A stretch of DNA of 64,000 nt from an uncultured Bacilli bacterium (GCA_934167885.1 CAKPMB010000003.1:1-64000), one strand, 5' to 3'. Counted from the stretch's first letter, positions 1-9,053 are shown. Made by a program: numbers and translations. Notes: generated by a model from the sequence alone, not told the origin.

Positions 1-51
1 GTAAACAAGCAAGAACAAGATTAAGTCTTGTTCTTTTATGTGGAGTGAAAT
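1..51 (+). promoter_or_regulatory. 3' end of the conserved leader of surface protein copy 1
   Basis: This is the tail of the leader found complete before the other three family members. It holds an inverted repeat with 10-nt arms (AAGAACAAGA at 11-20, TCTTGTTCTT at 26-35, loop TTAAG), a short T-rich run, and the ribosome binding site TGGAG just before the ATG at 52. The promoter and poly-G tract seen in the other copies would lie upstream of the window. The hairpin looks like a weak terminator or attenuator; that role is inferred. Confidence 0.6.
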
Positions 52-2613
52 ATGAAGACTAGGAAGAATATATTAATTGTATTAGGCCTAGTCTTGTTGT
101 TAGGTGGAAGTTATGCTTTTTATACTTATCAAAAGTATAGTGAAATGCAGAATCTTTTAAATGGTGAGATTTATCTAAATTATTTAGAAGATAATGAAGT
201 TCATATAAGTGGGATCTTTCCAGAAACGAAAGAAGAAGCCTTAAAAAGAGATGATAACACTATAAGTTTTAAAGTATTGAGTAAGAATACTAGTGATAAA
301 GATATATATTATGGCATTACTTTAAATTATGGCGAAGAGATAAGTAATAAGATTAGAATAGACGCTAAATACATTATGATATATCTAGAATGTGATGGTA
401 AAGTTTTAATCGATGGTATAAGGTATAGTGACTTTAATAATCGAAGAATCTATGTAGACAAGATAGAGGCGAAGACATATATTGAAACTACTAAGAATTA
501 CACTCTAAGATTTTGGGTAGATGAAGAGACTACAATAAGTGATACCGATAGTAATGCTAGTTATAAAGCCACTGAGTGGGCGAATAGTTATTTAAATTTT
601 AAAGTTAATGTTGACGCTGGTTTAGAAGAAATGAATATGCCTTTATCGATGGAAACCAGTGATACATATGTTGAAAATAATAAAGCATACTTCATTGCAA
701 AGATAAGTAATTTTATAAATATAGAAGATCTTGGTAAAGATAGTAACGATACCATGAACTTAAAAGTAACAGGCACCAATGGTGATATCAAGTTTAGTTA
801 TAAAGATAGTGAAGGAAATACTGTAGAAGAAAAGAGTGATACGCTAGATTTAACCTATCTATTTACTAAAAACAAAACAGTTGAAATTCAAGTCTTTGTT
901 CATCCTAATAATGATGCAAATGGAAAGACTAATGTGTTATTAAAAATATACAAAAACAAAGAATTGATGCAAAGTTTTATCAAAAGAGTAGAAGTAAAAG
1001 GCAACAACTACTGTTTAAATAACGGCTTTAATAAATTAGTTGATTGTATGTTAGTAAGTGATAGTTTAAGTGAATCCGTAGATGTTGCCAAAATGAATAT
1101 TGTCAACAAAGGGGAACCAAACCTAAATGATACCGCTCCAACATATACCTATGTTGAACAATTAACTGAAGATGTATCAAACCCATATAGTATAAATGGC
1201 TATAAATTCTATTTTTCTAAGACTTATGAATTTGATGATCAAACTGGAACGTATAAATTAACCGGTGATATTATAACGGATTACCTTAGTGATAAGTATA
1301 TAGGTTATTGGACGGGTGGTGGCACTAATCAGGGACTTTGGTATTTAAGTAATTTGTATTATGTTAAAGAAGTAAGTGTATTAGTTGCTAATGCTTATTT
1401 CTCAATAACGAAGGCTGATATTAGAACATATAAAATAGCAAGTTCCATTCGATCTGAAGTAGGGTTATATAAGACAGAAGATGATTATGGGGACGTTTAT
1501 TACTACCGAGGTGATGTTCAAAATAATAATGTTTATTTTGGTGGTTTATATTGGAAGATAATAAGAACCAATGGAGATGGAAGTTTAAGGCTAATTTATA
1601 ATGGAAAAAAAGCAAATGCCACTGGTAATAATACATCTATAAATAACGTAACATATCAATACAGCACTAGATATCCCGATCCAACCTATGTTGGCTATAT
1701 GTATGGCAAGAACTTTGAACATCAAATAAGTGAAGAAACTGATTATGCTGATATAGCAGTGGCCAGAAAATATTATTTTGCCGATGATTATGAGTTTAAT
1801 GTGGAAACTGGAAATTATAAATTAAAAGGTAACATGAAACAAGGCACATTTAGTGAAATGAAAGATGAATTTGGAACATATCCATGGACATGTTCAAGTG
1901 CAAGCGCGACAGAACAATGTCAAGTATTAATAAAGGTAAATAGTTTAGTATCAGAAACAAAGGCCAAGGTGCAGTATTATTCATATTCATCCACAAGCCT
2001 AGATGGCACAAGAACGAATGAACTGTCAAGTAATGCCAAAATACAATTAGATAAATGGTATGTAGAAAATATTGTTGAAAAAACTGATAAAGATGGTAAT
2101 TTATTAACAAATTATATGGTAGATGCAACATTTTGTAATGACCGGAGTATTGTTGATAAATATAATAATTCTGGATATAAAGTTGGAAAAACTACCTTTT
2201 ATTCACCTTTTACTAGATTATATGTAGATACCAATAGAACAGCGACCTTAAAATGTTCAAATGATATAAGAGATAAATTTAGCACAGCTTCTACTTATGG
2301 TAATGCTAAATTAACTTATCCAATAGCTTTAATAACATCCGATGAGGTGACTTTAGCCGGCGGTAAATATAATACTAAGAATGAAAAATATTATTTGTAT
2401 ACTGGAGGCTATTACTGGACAATGTCGCCAACACGTTATTATTCGGCTAATCTTCATAGTGACCTTGCAGCTGTCTATTTAAATGGTGGAGTTTCAGTTG
2501 TTTGGGCAACAAGTAGTTTAGGTCTTCGTCCTGTCATTAATATTCGCTCTGATGTTTTAATCGCTAATGGTGATGGCACTATTGATAGTCCATATACTTT
2601 AAAATTGAAATAA
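52..2613 (+). CDS. Surface-anchored repeat-family protein with C-terminal lectin-like domain (copy 1)
   Basis: 853 residues. A short basic N-terminus and a hydrophobic segment at about residues 6-24 form an uncleaved signal anchor; there is no lipobox and no LPxTG signal. Residues ~30-390 are an Asp/Asn/Lys-rich, probably beta-rich region almost identical in the three other copies. After a divergent stretch comes a shared block with YYYRGDVQNNNVYFGG and RTNGDG, then a C-terminal module with WTMSP, GLRPVINIRSDV and GDGT-x-x-SPY. This ending resembles C-type lectin/FGE-like surface proteins of uncultured Firmicutes, the usual targets of diversity-generating retroelements. The segment between WTMSP and LRPV (2428-2532) has about 22% A and 41% G+C by hand count, milder than in copy 2. 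Exact function unknown; binding and display at the cell surface are inferred. Confidence 0.85.
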   Translation: MKTRKNILIVLGLVLLLGGSYAFYTYQKYSEMQNLLNGEIYLNYLEDNEVHISGIFPETKEEALKRDDNTISFKVLSKNTSDKDIYYGITLNYGEEISNKIRIDAKYIMIYLECDGKVLIDGIRYSDFNNRRIYVDKIEAKTYIETTKNYTLRFWVDEETTISDTDSNASYKATEWANSYLNFKVNVDAGLEEMNMPLSMETSDTYVENNKAYFIAKISNFINIEDLGKDSNDTMNLKVTGTNGDIKFSYKDSEGNTVEEKSDTLDLTYLFTKNKTVEIQVFVHPNNDANGKTNVLLKIYKNKELMQSFIKRVEVKGNNYCLNNGFNKLVDCMLVSDSLSESVDVAKMNIVNKGEPNLNDTAPTYTYVEQLTEDVSNPYSINGYKFYFSKTYEFDDQTGTYKLTGDIITDYLSDKYIGYWTGGGTNQGLWYLSNLYYVKEVSVLVANAYFSITKADIRTYKIASSIRSEVGLYKTEDDYGDVYYYRGDVQNNNVYFGGLYWKIIRTNGDGSLRLIYNGKKANATGNNTSINNVTYQYSTRYPDPTYVGYMYGKNFEHQISEETDYADIAVARKYYFADDYEFNVETGNYKLKGNMKQGTFSEMKDEFGTYPWTCSSASATEQCQVLIKVNSLVSETKAKVQYYSYSSTSLDGTRTNELSSNAKIQLDKWYVENIVEKTDKDGNLLTNYMVDATFCNDRSIVDKYNNSGYKVGKTTFYSPFTRLYVDTNRTATLKCSNDIRDKFSTASTYGNAKLTYPIALITSDEVTLAGGKYNTKNEKYYLYTGGYYWTMSPTRYYSANLHSDLAAVYLNGGVSVVWATSSLGLRPVINIRSDVLIANGDGTIDSPYTLKLK

Positions 2614-2655
2614 AAACTAATTTAATTTTACTAATGAAACTAAATTAGTTTTTTA
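2613..2655 (+). terminator. Rho-independent terminator after surface protein copy 1
   Basis: Ten-nt arms AACTAATTTA (2615-2624) and TAAATTAGTT (2641-2650) are followed by T4. It begins at the stop codon of copy 1. Confidence 0.75.
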
Positions 2656-2690
2656 GTTTATTTAACACTTTTTAGTAGTATTGAATAAAC

Positions 2691-2719
2691 TAGACAAAAA
2701 AGACATAATATGGTATAAT
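2691..2719 (+). promoter_or_regulatory. Sigma-A-type promoter for the HAD-obg pair
   Basis: TAGACA at 2691-2696, a 17-nt spacer and a perfect TATAAT at 2714-2719. The HAD gene starts 44 nt downstream, and obg follows without its own promoter. Confidence 0.75.
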
Positions 2720-2762
2720 ATGAAAAATTTATTAATTATTATGCACTAAGAGGGGGATATTT

Positions 2763-3467
2763 ATGAAGTTATTATCTAGTGATTATGATCTTACACTTAA
2801 TTGTTTTGATTATGATTTACGTCTTAATTTATTAGCATTAAAAAAGTTTAGAATGAATAATAATATATTTTTGTTAAACACTGGAAGGCCATATAATAGT
2901 ATAAAAAGTGAAATTGATAACCATAAAATAGCATATGATTACTTAAGTTGTTGTGATGGTAATTTGTTGCTTAATAGTGATGATAAGGTTATTTTTGCAA
3001 CAAATTTATCGGATGAAATATTAAAAGATTTGCAATTGTTAAGTGAAGAATTTCCAATGATTGATGTTCGTCCTATTTTATATAATGGTAATATTCTTGA
3101 GTATGAAGTTAGATTTCCAAGTAAAGATAAAAAATTATATATGGCTTTGGTTAAATTATGTAGTAAGTATAATTTATGTGTAAAAGATTTTAGCACATAT
3201 TCATTAGATGGTTTAAATTTACGACGAAATGCGGTATATTATTTATGTGATAAAAATGTTAGTAAAGCGACATCAACACAATTAGTTGCTGATATTGAAA
3301 ATATTGATAAATCTTCAATATGGACAATTGGTGATCATCACAATGATGTTTCTATGGTCAAAGAATTTAATGGTTGGACTCTACCTTGGGGTAAGAAGAC
3401 GGTTAAAGAAGTAAGTGATGGTGTTTGTTTAAGTGTTGCTAGTTTAGTTAAGAAAATATCGAGGTGA
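2763..3467 (+). CDS. HAD-superfamily phosphatase (Cof/HAD-IIB type)
   Basis: 234 residues, within the size range of small Cof-type hydrolases. Motif I is SSDYDLTL, fitting DxDx(T/V) with the nucleophilic and acid Asp; motif II is the Thr in NTGRP; the motif III Lys is probably in CDKNVSKAT; motif IV is GDHHNDVSM, fitting GDxxND for Mg binding. The family dephosphorylates small phosphorylated metabolites such as sugar phosphates or FMN, but the substrate cannot be read from sequence. A strong ribosome binding site (GAGGGGG) precedes the ATG. The stop codon TGA lies 5 nt before the obg start, so the two genes are co-transcribed. Confidence 0.85.
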   Translation: MKLLSSDYDLTLNCFDYDLRLNLLALKKFRMNNNIFLLNTGRPYNSIKSEIDNHKIAYDYLSCCDGNLLLNSDDKVIFATNLSDEILKDLQLLSEEFPMIDVRPILYNGNILEYEVRFPSKDKKLYMALVKLCSKYNLCVKDFSTYSLDGLNLRRNAVYYLCDKNVSKATSTQLVADIENIDKSSIWTIGDHHNDVSMVKEFNGWTLPWGKKTVKEVSDGVCLSVASLVKKISR

Positions 3468-3472
3468 TAGTT

Positions 3473-4744
3473 ATGTTTATTGATGAAGCGGTAATAAAAG
3501 TTATAGCTGGTAATGGTGGTGATGGTTGCCTTGCCTTTAGACGTGAAAAATGGGTTGCTATGGGTGGTCCATTTGGTGGTAATGGAGGTAATGGTTCTTC
3601 TATCGTATTTGAGGTTGATACTGGTTTGAATACTTTAATTGATTTGCGTTATATGAAAACAATTAAAGGTGAAAAAGGTGAGAATGGTCTTGGTAAGAAC
3701 CAAAATGGTAAGAATAGTAAGGATGTTGTTATTAAAGTTCCTCAAGGAACGGTTGTTATCGATAATGATACAGGGATGATTATTGCAGATATGAAAGATG
3801 TTGATTCTCGTGTCGTTGTTGCCCGTGGTGGCCGTGGTGGTCGTGGTAATACGGCTTTTAAAACGCAAAATAATCCTTGTCCTAGTTTTGCTGAAAATGG
3901 TGAACCAGGTGAAGTTAAGGTTTTAAAATTAGAATTAAAAATGTTAGCGGATGTTGGTTTAGTCGGCTTACCAAGTGTTGGTAAAAGCACATTCTTATCA
4001 AAAGTTACGAAAGCTAAACCAAAAATTGCTGATTATCATTTTACAACGCTATCTCCTAATTTAGGAGTATGTAAAACGCGTGATAATTACAGTTTTGTTA
4101 TTGCTGATTTACCAGGTTTAATTGAAGGTGCTCATAACGGTTTAGGCTTAGGCGATAAGTTTTTACGTCACATTGAAAGAACTAAAATAATCGCTCATAT
4201 AGTTGATATGAGTGGAATTGAGGGGCGAAATCCATATGATGATTATTTGACAATTAATAATGAACTTAAAGAATTTAGTGAACGTCTTGCTAAGAAAAAA
4301 CAGTTAATAATTGCTAATAAGATGGATATGCCAAATAGTCAAGAAAATTTAAAAGAATTTAAAAAACATGTTAAAAATGAAATAATCGAAATAAGTGCTA
4401 TCAATGGGGAAGGTCTTAATAAAGTTTTAGATCGTCTTGCTGAAATGCTTAAAGAAATTAAAGATGAACCATTATACGAAGATGATAAGTATTTATCACA
4501 TGTTTTATATAAATTTCAAAAAGAAGAACCTTATGAAATTATTCGTGATGGTGAAGGATTCATTATTAAAGGTGATGAAGTTGAACGTTTATTTAAAATG
4601 ACTAAATTTTCAAGTGAAGAAGGTATGTTAAGATTTGCTAGATCACTTCGTCGTATGGGAATAGATGATAAATTAGAAAGTATGGGAGCTAAAGAAGGGG
4701 ATATTGTTAAAATTCTTGATTTTAGCTTTGAATATCGTAAATAA
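3473..4744 (+). CDS. obg: GTPase Obg/CgtA
   Basis: Essential ribosome-associated GTPase acting in 50S assembly and stress control. The glycine-rich Obg domain occupies the first ~155 residues (GNGGDGCLAFRREKW). The G domain has P-loop GLPSVGKST, G3 DLPGLIEGA, G4 ANKMDM and G5 SAING, and a C-terminal OCT domain is present. An upstream GTG at 3464 is in frame, but the ATG at 3473 is preferred: it gives the family's usual N-terminus (MFIDEA) and is placed correctly behind GAGGTGAT. The protein is then 423 residues, normal for the family. Confidence 0.97.
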   Translation: MFIDEAVIKVIAGNGGDGCLAFRREKWVAMGGPFGGNGGNGSSIVFEVDTGLNTLIDLRYMKTIKGEKGENGLGKNQNGKNSKDVVIKVPQGTVVIDNDTGMIIADMKDVDSRVVVARGGRGGRGNTAFKTQNNPCPSFAENGEPGEVKVLKLELKMLADVGLVGLPSVGKSTFLSKVTKAKPKIADYHFTTLSPNLGVCKTRDNYSFVIADLPGLIEGAHNGLGLGDKFLRHIERTKIIAHIVDMSGIEGRNPYDDYLTINNELKEFSERLAKKKQLIIANKMDMPNSQENLKEFKKHVKNEIIEISAINGEGLNKVLDRLAEMLKEIKDEPLYEDDKYLSHVLYKFQKEEPYEIIRDGEGFIIKGDEVERLFKMTKFSSEEGMLRFARSLRRMGIDDKLESMGAKEGDIVKILDFSFEYRK

Positions 4745-4775
4745 AAAAGGTTGTGTTTTGGAGCACAATCTTTTA
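4745..4775. terminator. Bidirectional terminator between obg and the VanY-like gene
   Basis: Arms AAGGTTGTG and CACAATCTT flank a short loop, with A-runs on the left and T-runs on the right. It can therefore end both obg on the plus strand and the converging peptidase gene on the minus strand. Confidence 0.75.
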
Positions 4776-5609
4776 TTTGTTATTAATAAATTTATAATAA
4801 TACTCTTCATATGTTGTAATATTATTATCATGCATATATTTGCTAATTTCTAAACCTACATAGCGATAATGCCATGGTTCATTAACATATCCTGTTATCT
4901 CTTCATTTTCTTTGGTATAACGTCTAATAAAGCCATATTTATAGCAATTTTCTTGCATCCAAACATATTCTTTAGTTTTATCAAAATTAGTATAAGATAA
5001 TTTATTATTATCAATATCAACAGCAAGCCCTGTCTGGTGCTCAGAATATCCTGCTCTTGCTGAGAAAGAATCAACTTCTTCTTTAGAATATTTTTTTAAG
5101 TAGTTATTATAAAGATTTTGCTGATAATCATAACTTCTGTAAGCTGAAATAATTCTAATATTTAAATCTTCAATTAAAGCATCTGTTGCCATTTTTTTGA
5201 ATGCTTCATATGCTTCACTATTTAAATAAATTCCTCCTTTAGAAAAGTCAGTTAGTTTAACTAAATTACTAGGAACATAATCATCTTGTAAGTAATTGTA
5301 TTTATTTACAAGAACATATGTTGTATTAAGATTATTGGCATTTTTAGCATCTTCATAAAAATTCTTATCAAGGCCAATATTAACAAATAAAACAACTTTA
5401 TCATCACTATAATTGGTTTTATTTTTATAAATTTCGTATCGTGTTTGATTATCTTTAATATAATAATTATATTTAGTATAAGGATTTTGACTTATCTTTT
5501 GATTATCATTATTTTTTAGATATTTGTTATATAATTTATTACCCATTAAAATAATTAAAATGAATATAATTATATAGATAAACGGTTTTTTTCGCAATTT
5601 TAATTTCAT
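4773..5609 (-). CDS. Membrane-anchored D-Ala-D-Ala carboxypeptidase, M15B (VanY/DdcY-like)
   Basis: 278 residues. The hydrophobic segment at ~10-22 anchors it on the outer face of the membrane. The C-terminal M15 catalytic domain carries SxHxxGxAxD as SEHQTGLAVD (zinc ligands H191 and D198) and EPWHYR (catalytic E244, zinc ligand H247). SAYRSYDYQ is the usual substrate-side motif. Family members trim the terminal D-Ala from peptidoglycan stem peptides. The region from 50 to 130 is not recognised and may be a spacer or accessory domain. The start follows GGTGAT on the minus strand. No VanR/VanS or vanHAX genes are nearby, so a housekeeping wall role is more likely than glycopeptide resistance. 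Confidence 0.88.
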   Translation of the reverse strand: MKLKLRKKPFIYIIIFILIILMGNKLYNKYLKNNDNQKISQNPYTKYNYYIKDNQTRYEIYKNKTNYSDDKVVLFVNIGLDKNFYEDAKNANNLNTTYVLVNKYNYLQDDYVPSNLVKLTDFSKGGIYLNSEAYEAFKKMATDALIEDLNIRIISAYRSYDYQQNLYNNYLKKYSKEEVDSFSARAGYSEHQTGLAVDIDNNKLSYTNFDKTKEYVWMQENCYKYGFIRRYTKENEEITGYVNEPWHYRYVGLEISKYMHDNNITTYEEYYYKFINNK

Positions 5610-5702
5610 TTTATCACCATCCTAATTATATGTTAAATCTTTGTGTAATTTGTATTATTTTGTATTTTATATGCTATAATTGTTTAATAGAAAGGGGAGT
5701 AT

Positions 5703-6281
5703 ATGCAATATAAATTATATCAATTTTTTCGTCCTTTAGCAACGTGCCTTATAAGGTTATTGTATCGTGTTGAATATATTAATATTGAGAATATTCCACA
5801 AAATGGTCCATTTATTTTAGCAGGGAATCATAAAAGCAATTTTGATTGTGTTTTATTAATGTCTTCGTGTTCTAAAACCATTAATTTTCTTGCTAAGCGT
5901 GAATTAATTGATGGTAAATTGGGCTTTTTCTTTAAAAAAATGGGGATTATTCCAGTTGATCGCAAGCGTCATAATAAGGAAGCGACCAATAAAGCTATAA
6001 GTATTTTAAATGATGGGGGTATAATTGGTATATTTCCAGAAGGAACCTTTAATAAAACTCCGTATGTTGTTAGACCATTTAAATATGGGACTGTTAAAAT
6101 GGCATATAAAGCTAATGTTAAAATAGTTCCTTTCGCTATTGTTGGTGATTATAAATTATTTAGAAGAAGTGTTAAAATAGTTTTTGATAAACCATATGAA
6201 GTTAAAACAAATGATATAAAAGGAGAAAATATTACTTTAATGAATAAGGTAATATCACTATTAAAAAATGAATATAATTGA
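5703..6281 (+). CDS. 1-acyl-glycerol-3-phosphate acyltransferase, PlsC family (first)
   Basis: 192 residues, a compact PlsC. The catalytic HX4D motif is NHKSNFD (H43, D48) and the glycerolphosphate-binding motif is FPEGTFNKT. The N-terminus is hydrophobic and probably sits at the membrane surface. The family adds an acyl chain to lysophosphatidic acid to form phosphatidic acid. The gene overlaps the next, an acyl-activating enzyme, by 14 nt, and a second plsC follows, so the three form a lipid-acylation operon. The ribosome binding site is AAAGGGGAG. Confidence 0.88.
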   Translation: MQYKLYQFFRPLATCLIRLLYRVEYINIENIPQNGPFILAGNHKSNFDCVLLMSSCSKTINFLAKRELIDGKLGFFFKKMGIIPVDRKRHNKEATNKAISILNDGGIIGIFPEGTFNKTPYVVRPFKYGTVKMAYKANVKIVPFAIVGDYKLFRRSVKIVFDKPYEVKTNDIKGENITLMNKVISLLKNEYN

Positions 6282-8004
6282 TAAGATAAAAAGTTTAAAA
6301 AAGCCTAATTCCCCTTGGAATAAATATTATACTAAAGAGGAACGTTCCTTTAAAATTCCTAATAAAAGTATTTATGAATTATTAGAAGACAGTTGTAGAG
6401 AGTATTCTAAATTATCAGCGATTGATTATTTTGGAACAAAAATAAGTTTTAATAGTTTTATTAATGAAATAGATAAGGCTGCTCGTGCTTTTTTAAGTTT
6501 AGGAATAAAAGAAGGCGACGTTGTTACTATCTGTATGCCTAATACTCCAGAAGCCTTAATATGTTTTTATGCTCTTAATAAAATAGGCGCTATAGCTGAA
6601 ATGATTCATCCATTATCGAGTGAAGTAGAAATAAAAAATTATTTGAATGCAACTGGCAGTGTTATGCTTGTTATGATTGATATGTGTTATGAGAAAGTTC
6701 GTAATATTATCAATGATACGGCTGTTTATAAGACAATTTTAATTTCAGTTAGAGATTCAATGCCTTTCTGGACAGGCGTTGGTTACACTTTTAGTAAGGG
6801 CATTCATATTACTAAACCTAAAAATGATAGTAACTATATATATTGGCGTGACTTTATGGCCCTATCACGTTTTTATAAAGATGAAATTAGTTTTAAAATG
6901 ATACCATCGACACCAGCTGTTATTTTACACAGTGGTGGTTCAACTGGAACTCCTAAGGGTATTTTATTAACTAACGAAAATTTTAATGCTTTAGCTATGC
7001 AAGCTAAATTAATGCTTAAAAATATGGAACCAGGTGACAGAATATTAGGAATATTGCCACTTTTTCATGGCTTTGGTTTAGGTGTATCTATGCATTGTGC
7101 ACTATGCAAAGGAGTTGAATTAATATTAATTCCTCAATTTAATTCTCGGAAGTTTGATAAACTTTTAATGAAATATCGTCCTAACTTTGTTACCGGTGTT
7201 CCTACTTTATATGAAGCTTTGCTTAATTGTGATAATGACAAATTGGATTTGAGTTTTATTAAGTATATTATTTCGGGTGGCGATAGTATGTCTATCACCC
7301 AAATTAGAAAGATTAATGCTTTTCTATTAAAACATAATTCCCATATTAAGATTGCTCAAGGATATGGTATGACGGAGGCTTTGGCAGCTGTTTGTGTTAG
7401 TTTTAAAGAAATTGCTAACAAAGAGGGAAGTATTGGTATTCCACTACCAGGAAATTATTTGAAAATAGTTACACCTAATACCCAACATGAAGTTCCACAT
7501 GGTTGTGATGGTGAAATATGTATATGTGGTCCAACTGTAATGTTAGGTTATTTAAATAATGAAAAAGAAACAAATGAAGTTTTACAACAACATAGTGATG
7601 GTCGTATTTGGTTACATACTGGGGATATGGGTATGATGGATGATGATGGAGTATTTTATTATCGTCAAAGAATTAAACGAATGTTAATCAGTAGTGGTTA
7701 TAATATATATCCTAATCAAATTGAACAAGTAATTGAAATGCATGAAGCTGTCTTGAAATGCACCGTCATTGGTATTCCCCATCCATATAAAGAAGAGGTT
7801 GCCAAAGCGTTCATTGTTTTAAAAAATGGTTATTCTGATAATGTATTTACTAAAAATAGTATTAAAGAACATTGTAAAAAATATTTAGCGACTTATTCTA
7901 TTCCTTATGAGTTTGAATTTAGAAAAAGTTTACCTAAAACATTGATAGGTAAAATAGATTTTAAAAAGTTAGAAGAAGAAAGTAGGAAGCAAGATGAGCA
8001 ATAA
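6268..8004 (+). CDS. AMP-forming acyl-CoA/acyl-ACP synthetase family protein
   Basis: 578 residues. ANL-superfamily motifs are intact: phosphate-binding loop SGGSTGTPKG, GYGMTEA, WLHTGDMG, the hinge region RQRIKRMLISSGYNIYP and a C-terminal catalytic Lys in LPKTLIGKIDF. The family activates carboxylates, here probably fatty acids, as acyl-AMP and loads them on CoA or ACP. Being wedged between two plsC genes with overlaps at both ends strongly suggests activation of a fatty acid for phospholipid or glycolipid acylation. The exact acceptor (CoA or ACP) and chain length are not readable. Confidence 0.88.
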   Translation: MNIIDKIKSLKKPNSPWNKYYTKEERSFKIPNKSIYELLEDSCREYSKLSAIDYFGTKISFNSFINEIDKAARAFLSLGIKEGDVVTICMPNTPEALICFYALNKIGAIAEMIHPLSSEVEIKNYLNATGSVMLVMIDMCYEKVRNIINDTAVYKTILISVRDSMPFWTGVGYTFSKGIHITKPKNDSNYIYWRDFMALSRFYKDEISFKMIPSTPAVILHSGGSTGTPKGILLTNENFNALAMQAKLMLKNMEPGDRILGILPLFHGFGLGVSMHCALCKGVELILIPQFNSRKFDKLLMKYRPNFVTGVPTLYEALLNCDNDKLDLSFIKYIISGGDSMSITQIRKINAFLLKHNSHIKIAQGYGMTEALAAVCVSFKEIANKEGSIGIPLPGNYLKIVTPNTQHEVPHGCDGEICICGPTVMLGYLNNEKETNEVLQQHSDGRIWLHTGDMGMMDDDGVFYYRQRIKRMLISSGYNIYPNQIEQVIEMHEAVLKCTVIGIPHPYKEEVAKAFIVLKNGYSDNVFTKNSIKEHCKKYLATYSIPYEFEFRKSLPKTLIGKIDFKKLEEESRKQDEQ

Positions 8005-8578
8005 ACCTTTGAAAGAGGGATTATATAAAGTATTGAAGCCAGTTTTAGGTGTAGTTTTTAAATTATATTATAATCCTCAAATAATTGGTAGTGAAAATAT
8101 TCCCAAAGAAGGTTCAATTCTAATAGTTGGTAATCATAAACATATTATGGACCAATGTTCTATAATTATTTCAACTAAGCGTGTTATTCATTATATGGCT
8201 AAAAGAGAATATTTTGACAATAAATTAGTGGCATGGTTTTTTAAGGGAACTGGGTGTATTTCAGTTGATCGAAGTATTAAGGATACTAAAGCCACAGAAC
8301 TGGCCCTTGAAGTTTTAAATAATGGGGGGGCTATAGGCTTATTTCCAGAGGGAACTCGTAATAAAACTGATAAATTGCTTCTACCATTTAAGTATGGTGC
8401 CGTTTCTATGGCTAAGAAAACATCCTCATATCTTGTTCCTTTCGGTATAAAAGGCGATTATAAATTTCGTAGCAAAAACCTAGTAGTTACCATCGGTAAG
8501 CCCTTTAAAGTAGATGATTTATCATTAGAAGATGCTAATAACAAGTTAAGAGAAAAAATAAAAGAACTTATAGATTAG
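7994..8578 (+). CDS. 1-acyl-glycerol-3-phosphate acyltransferase, PlsC family (second)
   Basis: 194 residues and a clear paralogue of the protein at 5703-6281. HX4D is NHKHIMD (H48, D53) and the second motif is FPEGTRNKT. It starts inside the end of the ligase gene (11-nt overlap). A run of seven G (8334-8340) lies in the codons just before the FPEGT motif; slippage there would truncate the enzyme. The two PlsC proteins differ enough to suggest different acceptors or acyl donors, which is inference. Confidence 0.88.
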   Translation: MSNKPLKEGLYKVLKPVLGVVFKLYYNPQIIGSENIPKEGSILIVGNHKHIMDQCSIIISTKRVIHYMAKREYFDNKLVAWFFKGTGCISVDRSIKDTKATELALEVLNNGGAIGLFPEGTRNKTDKLLLPFKYGAVSMAKKTSSYLVPFGIKGDYKFRSKNLVVTIGKPFKVDDLSLEDANNKLREKIKELID

Positions 8579-8586
8579 GGTATTTA

Positions 8587-8960
8587 TGGAATTTTTAAAT
8601 AAAAGTGTTGAATTAAAATATCGTTGGAGTTAGTCAACATAATTATGTAACCGATAAGACCAAAAGATATCATAATATTATTAATATGGCTGTTTTTCAT
8701 GATGTAACAAGTTTATCCAAAAGAAAGCCAAAAGTTATTTTAGATTATTTATCAGCCAATAAAGATATTTTTTTATAACTATAACTGGTGATTTAGCAAC
8801 TCATCGTTTATTAATGGATGGTGATTATATCACAAAACTTGTGCAAATATTTAATGAATATAGTTTATTGAGCAATCATTGTCCTATTTTCATTATTCTT
8901 GGAAATTATGATATAGGTCTTTTTAAAAAAATTAATATAAAGAAGAAAGTATTAAAATAA
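8587..8960 (+). pseudogene. Decayed calcineurin-like metallophosphoesterase
   Basis: No intact frame exists, but three fragments read in succession. MEFLNKSV begins at 8587 and stops early. A second frame follows from about 8621 with YHNIINMAVF and a phosphoesterase-like linker up to a stop near 8778. A third frame carries TITGDLATH and IILGNYDIG, matching the GDxx and GNH(D/E) metal motifs with His replaced by Tyr. The gene then stops at 8958-8960, right after the motif and far short of a full domain. Frameshifts, internal stops and truncation point to a remnant. It follows the second plsC by 8 nt and may once have been part of that operon. Confidence 0.7.
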
Positions 8961-9053
8961 ATTTGTTTTAATATTTTTTATTACCTTTATTTCATTTTAT
9001 CGACATAAAAATTACATAATACTTCGGTATCATTATTAGTGAAAGGAGGAAGA

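Noticed and set aside
52..2613. Sortase-anchored LPxTG protein
   Set aside because: No C-terminal sorting motif or hydrophobic tail exists; anchoring is by the N-terminal helix.
4773..5609. Glycopeptide resistance gene vanY
   Set aside because: The M15 domain matches, but there are no other van genes or regulators; a housekeeping carboxypeptidase is more likely.
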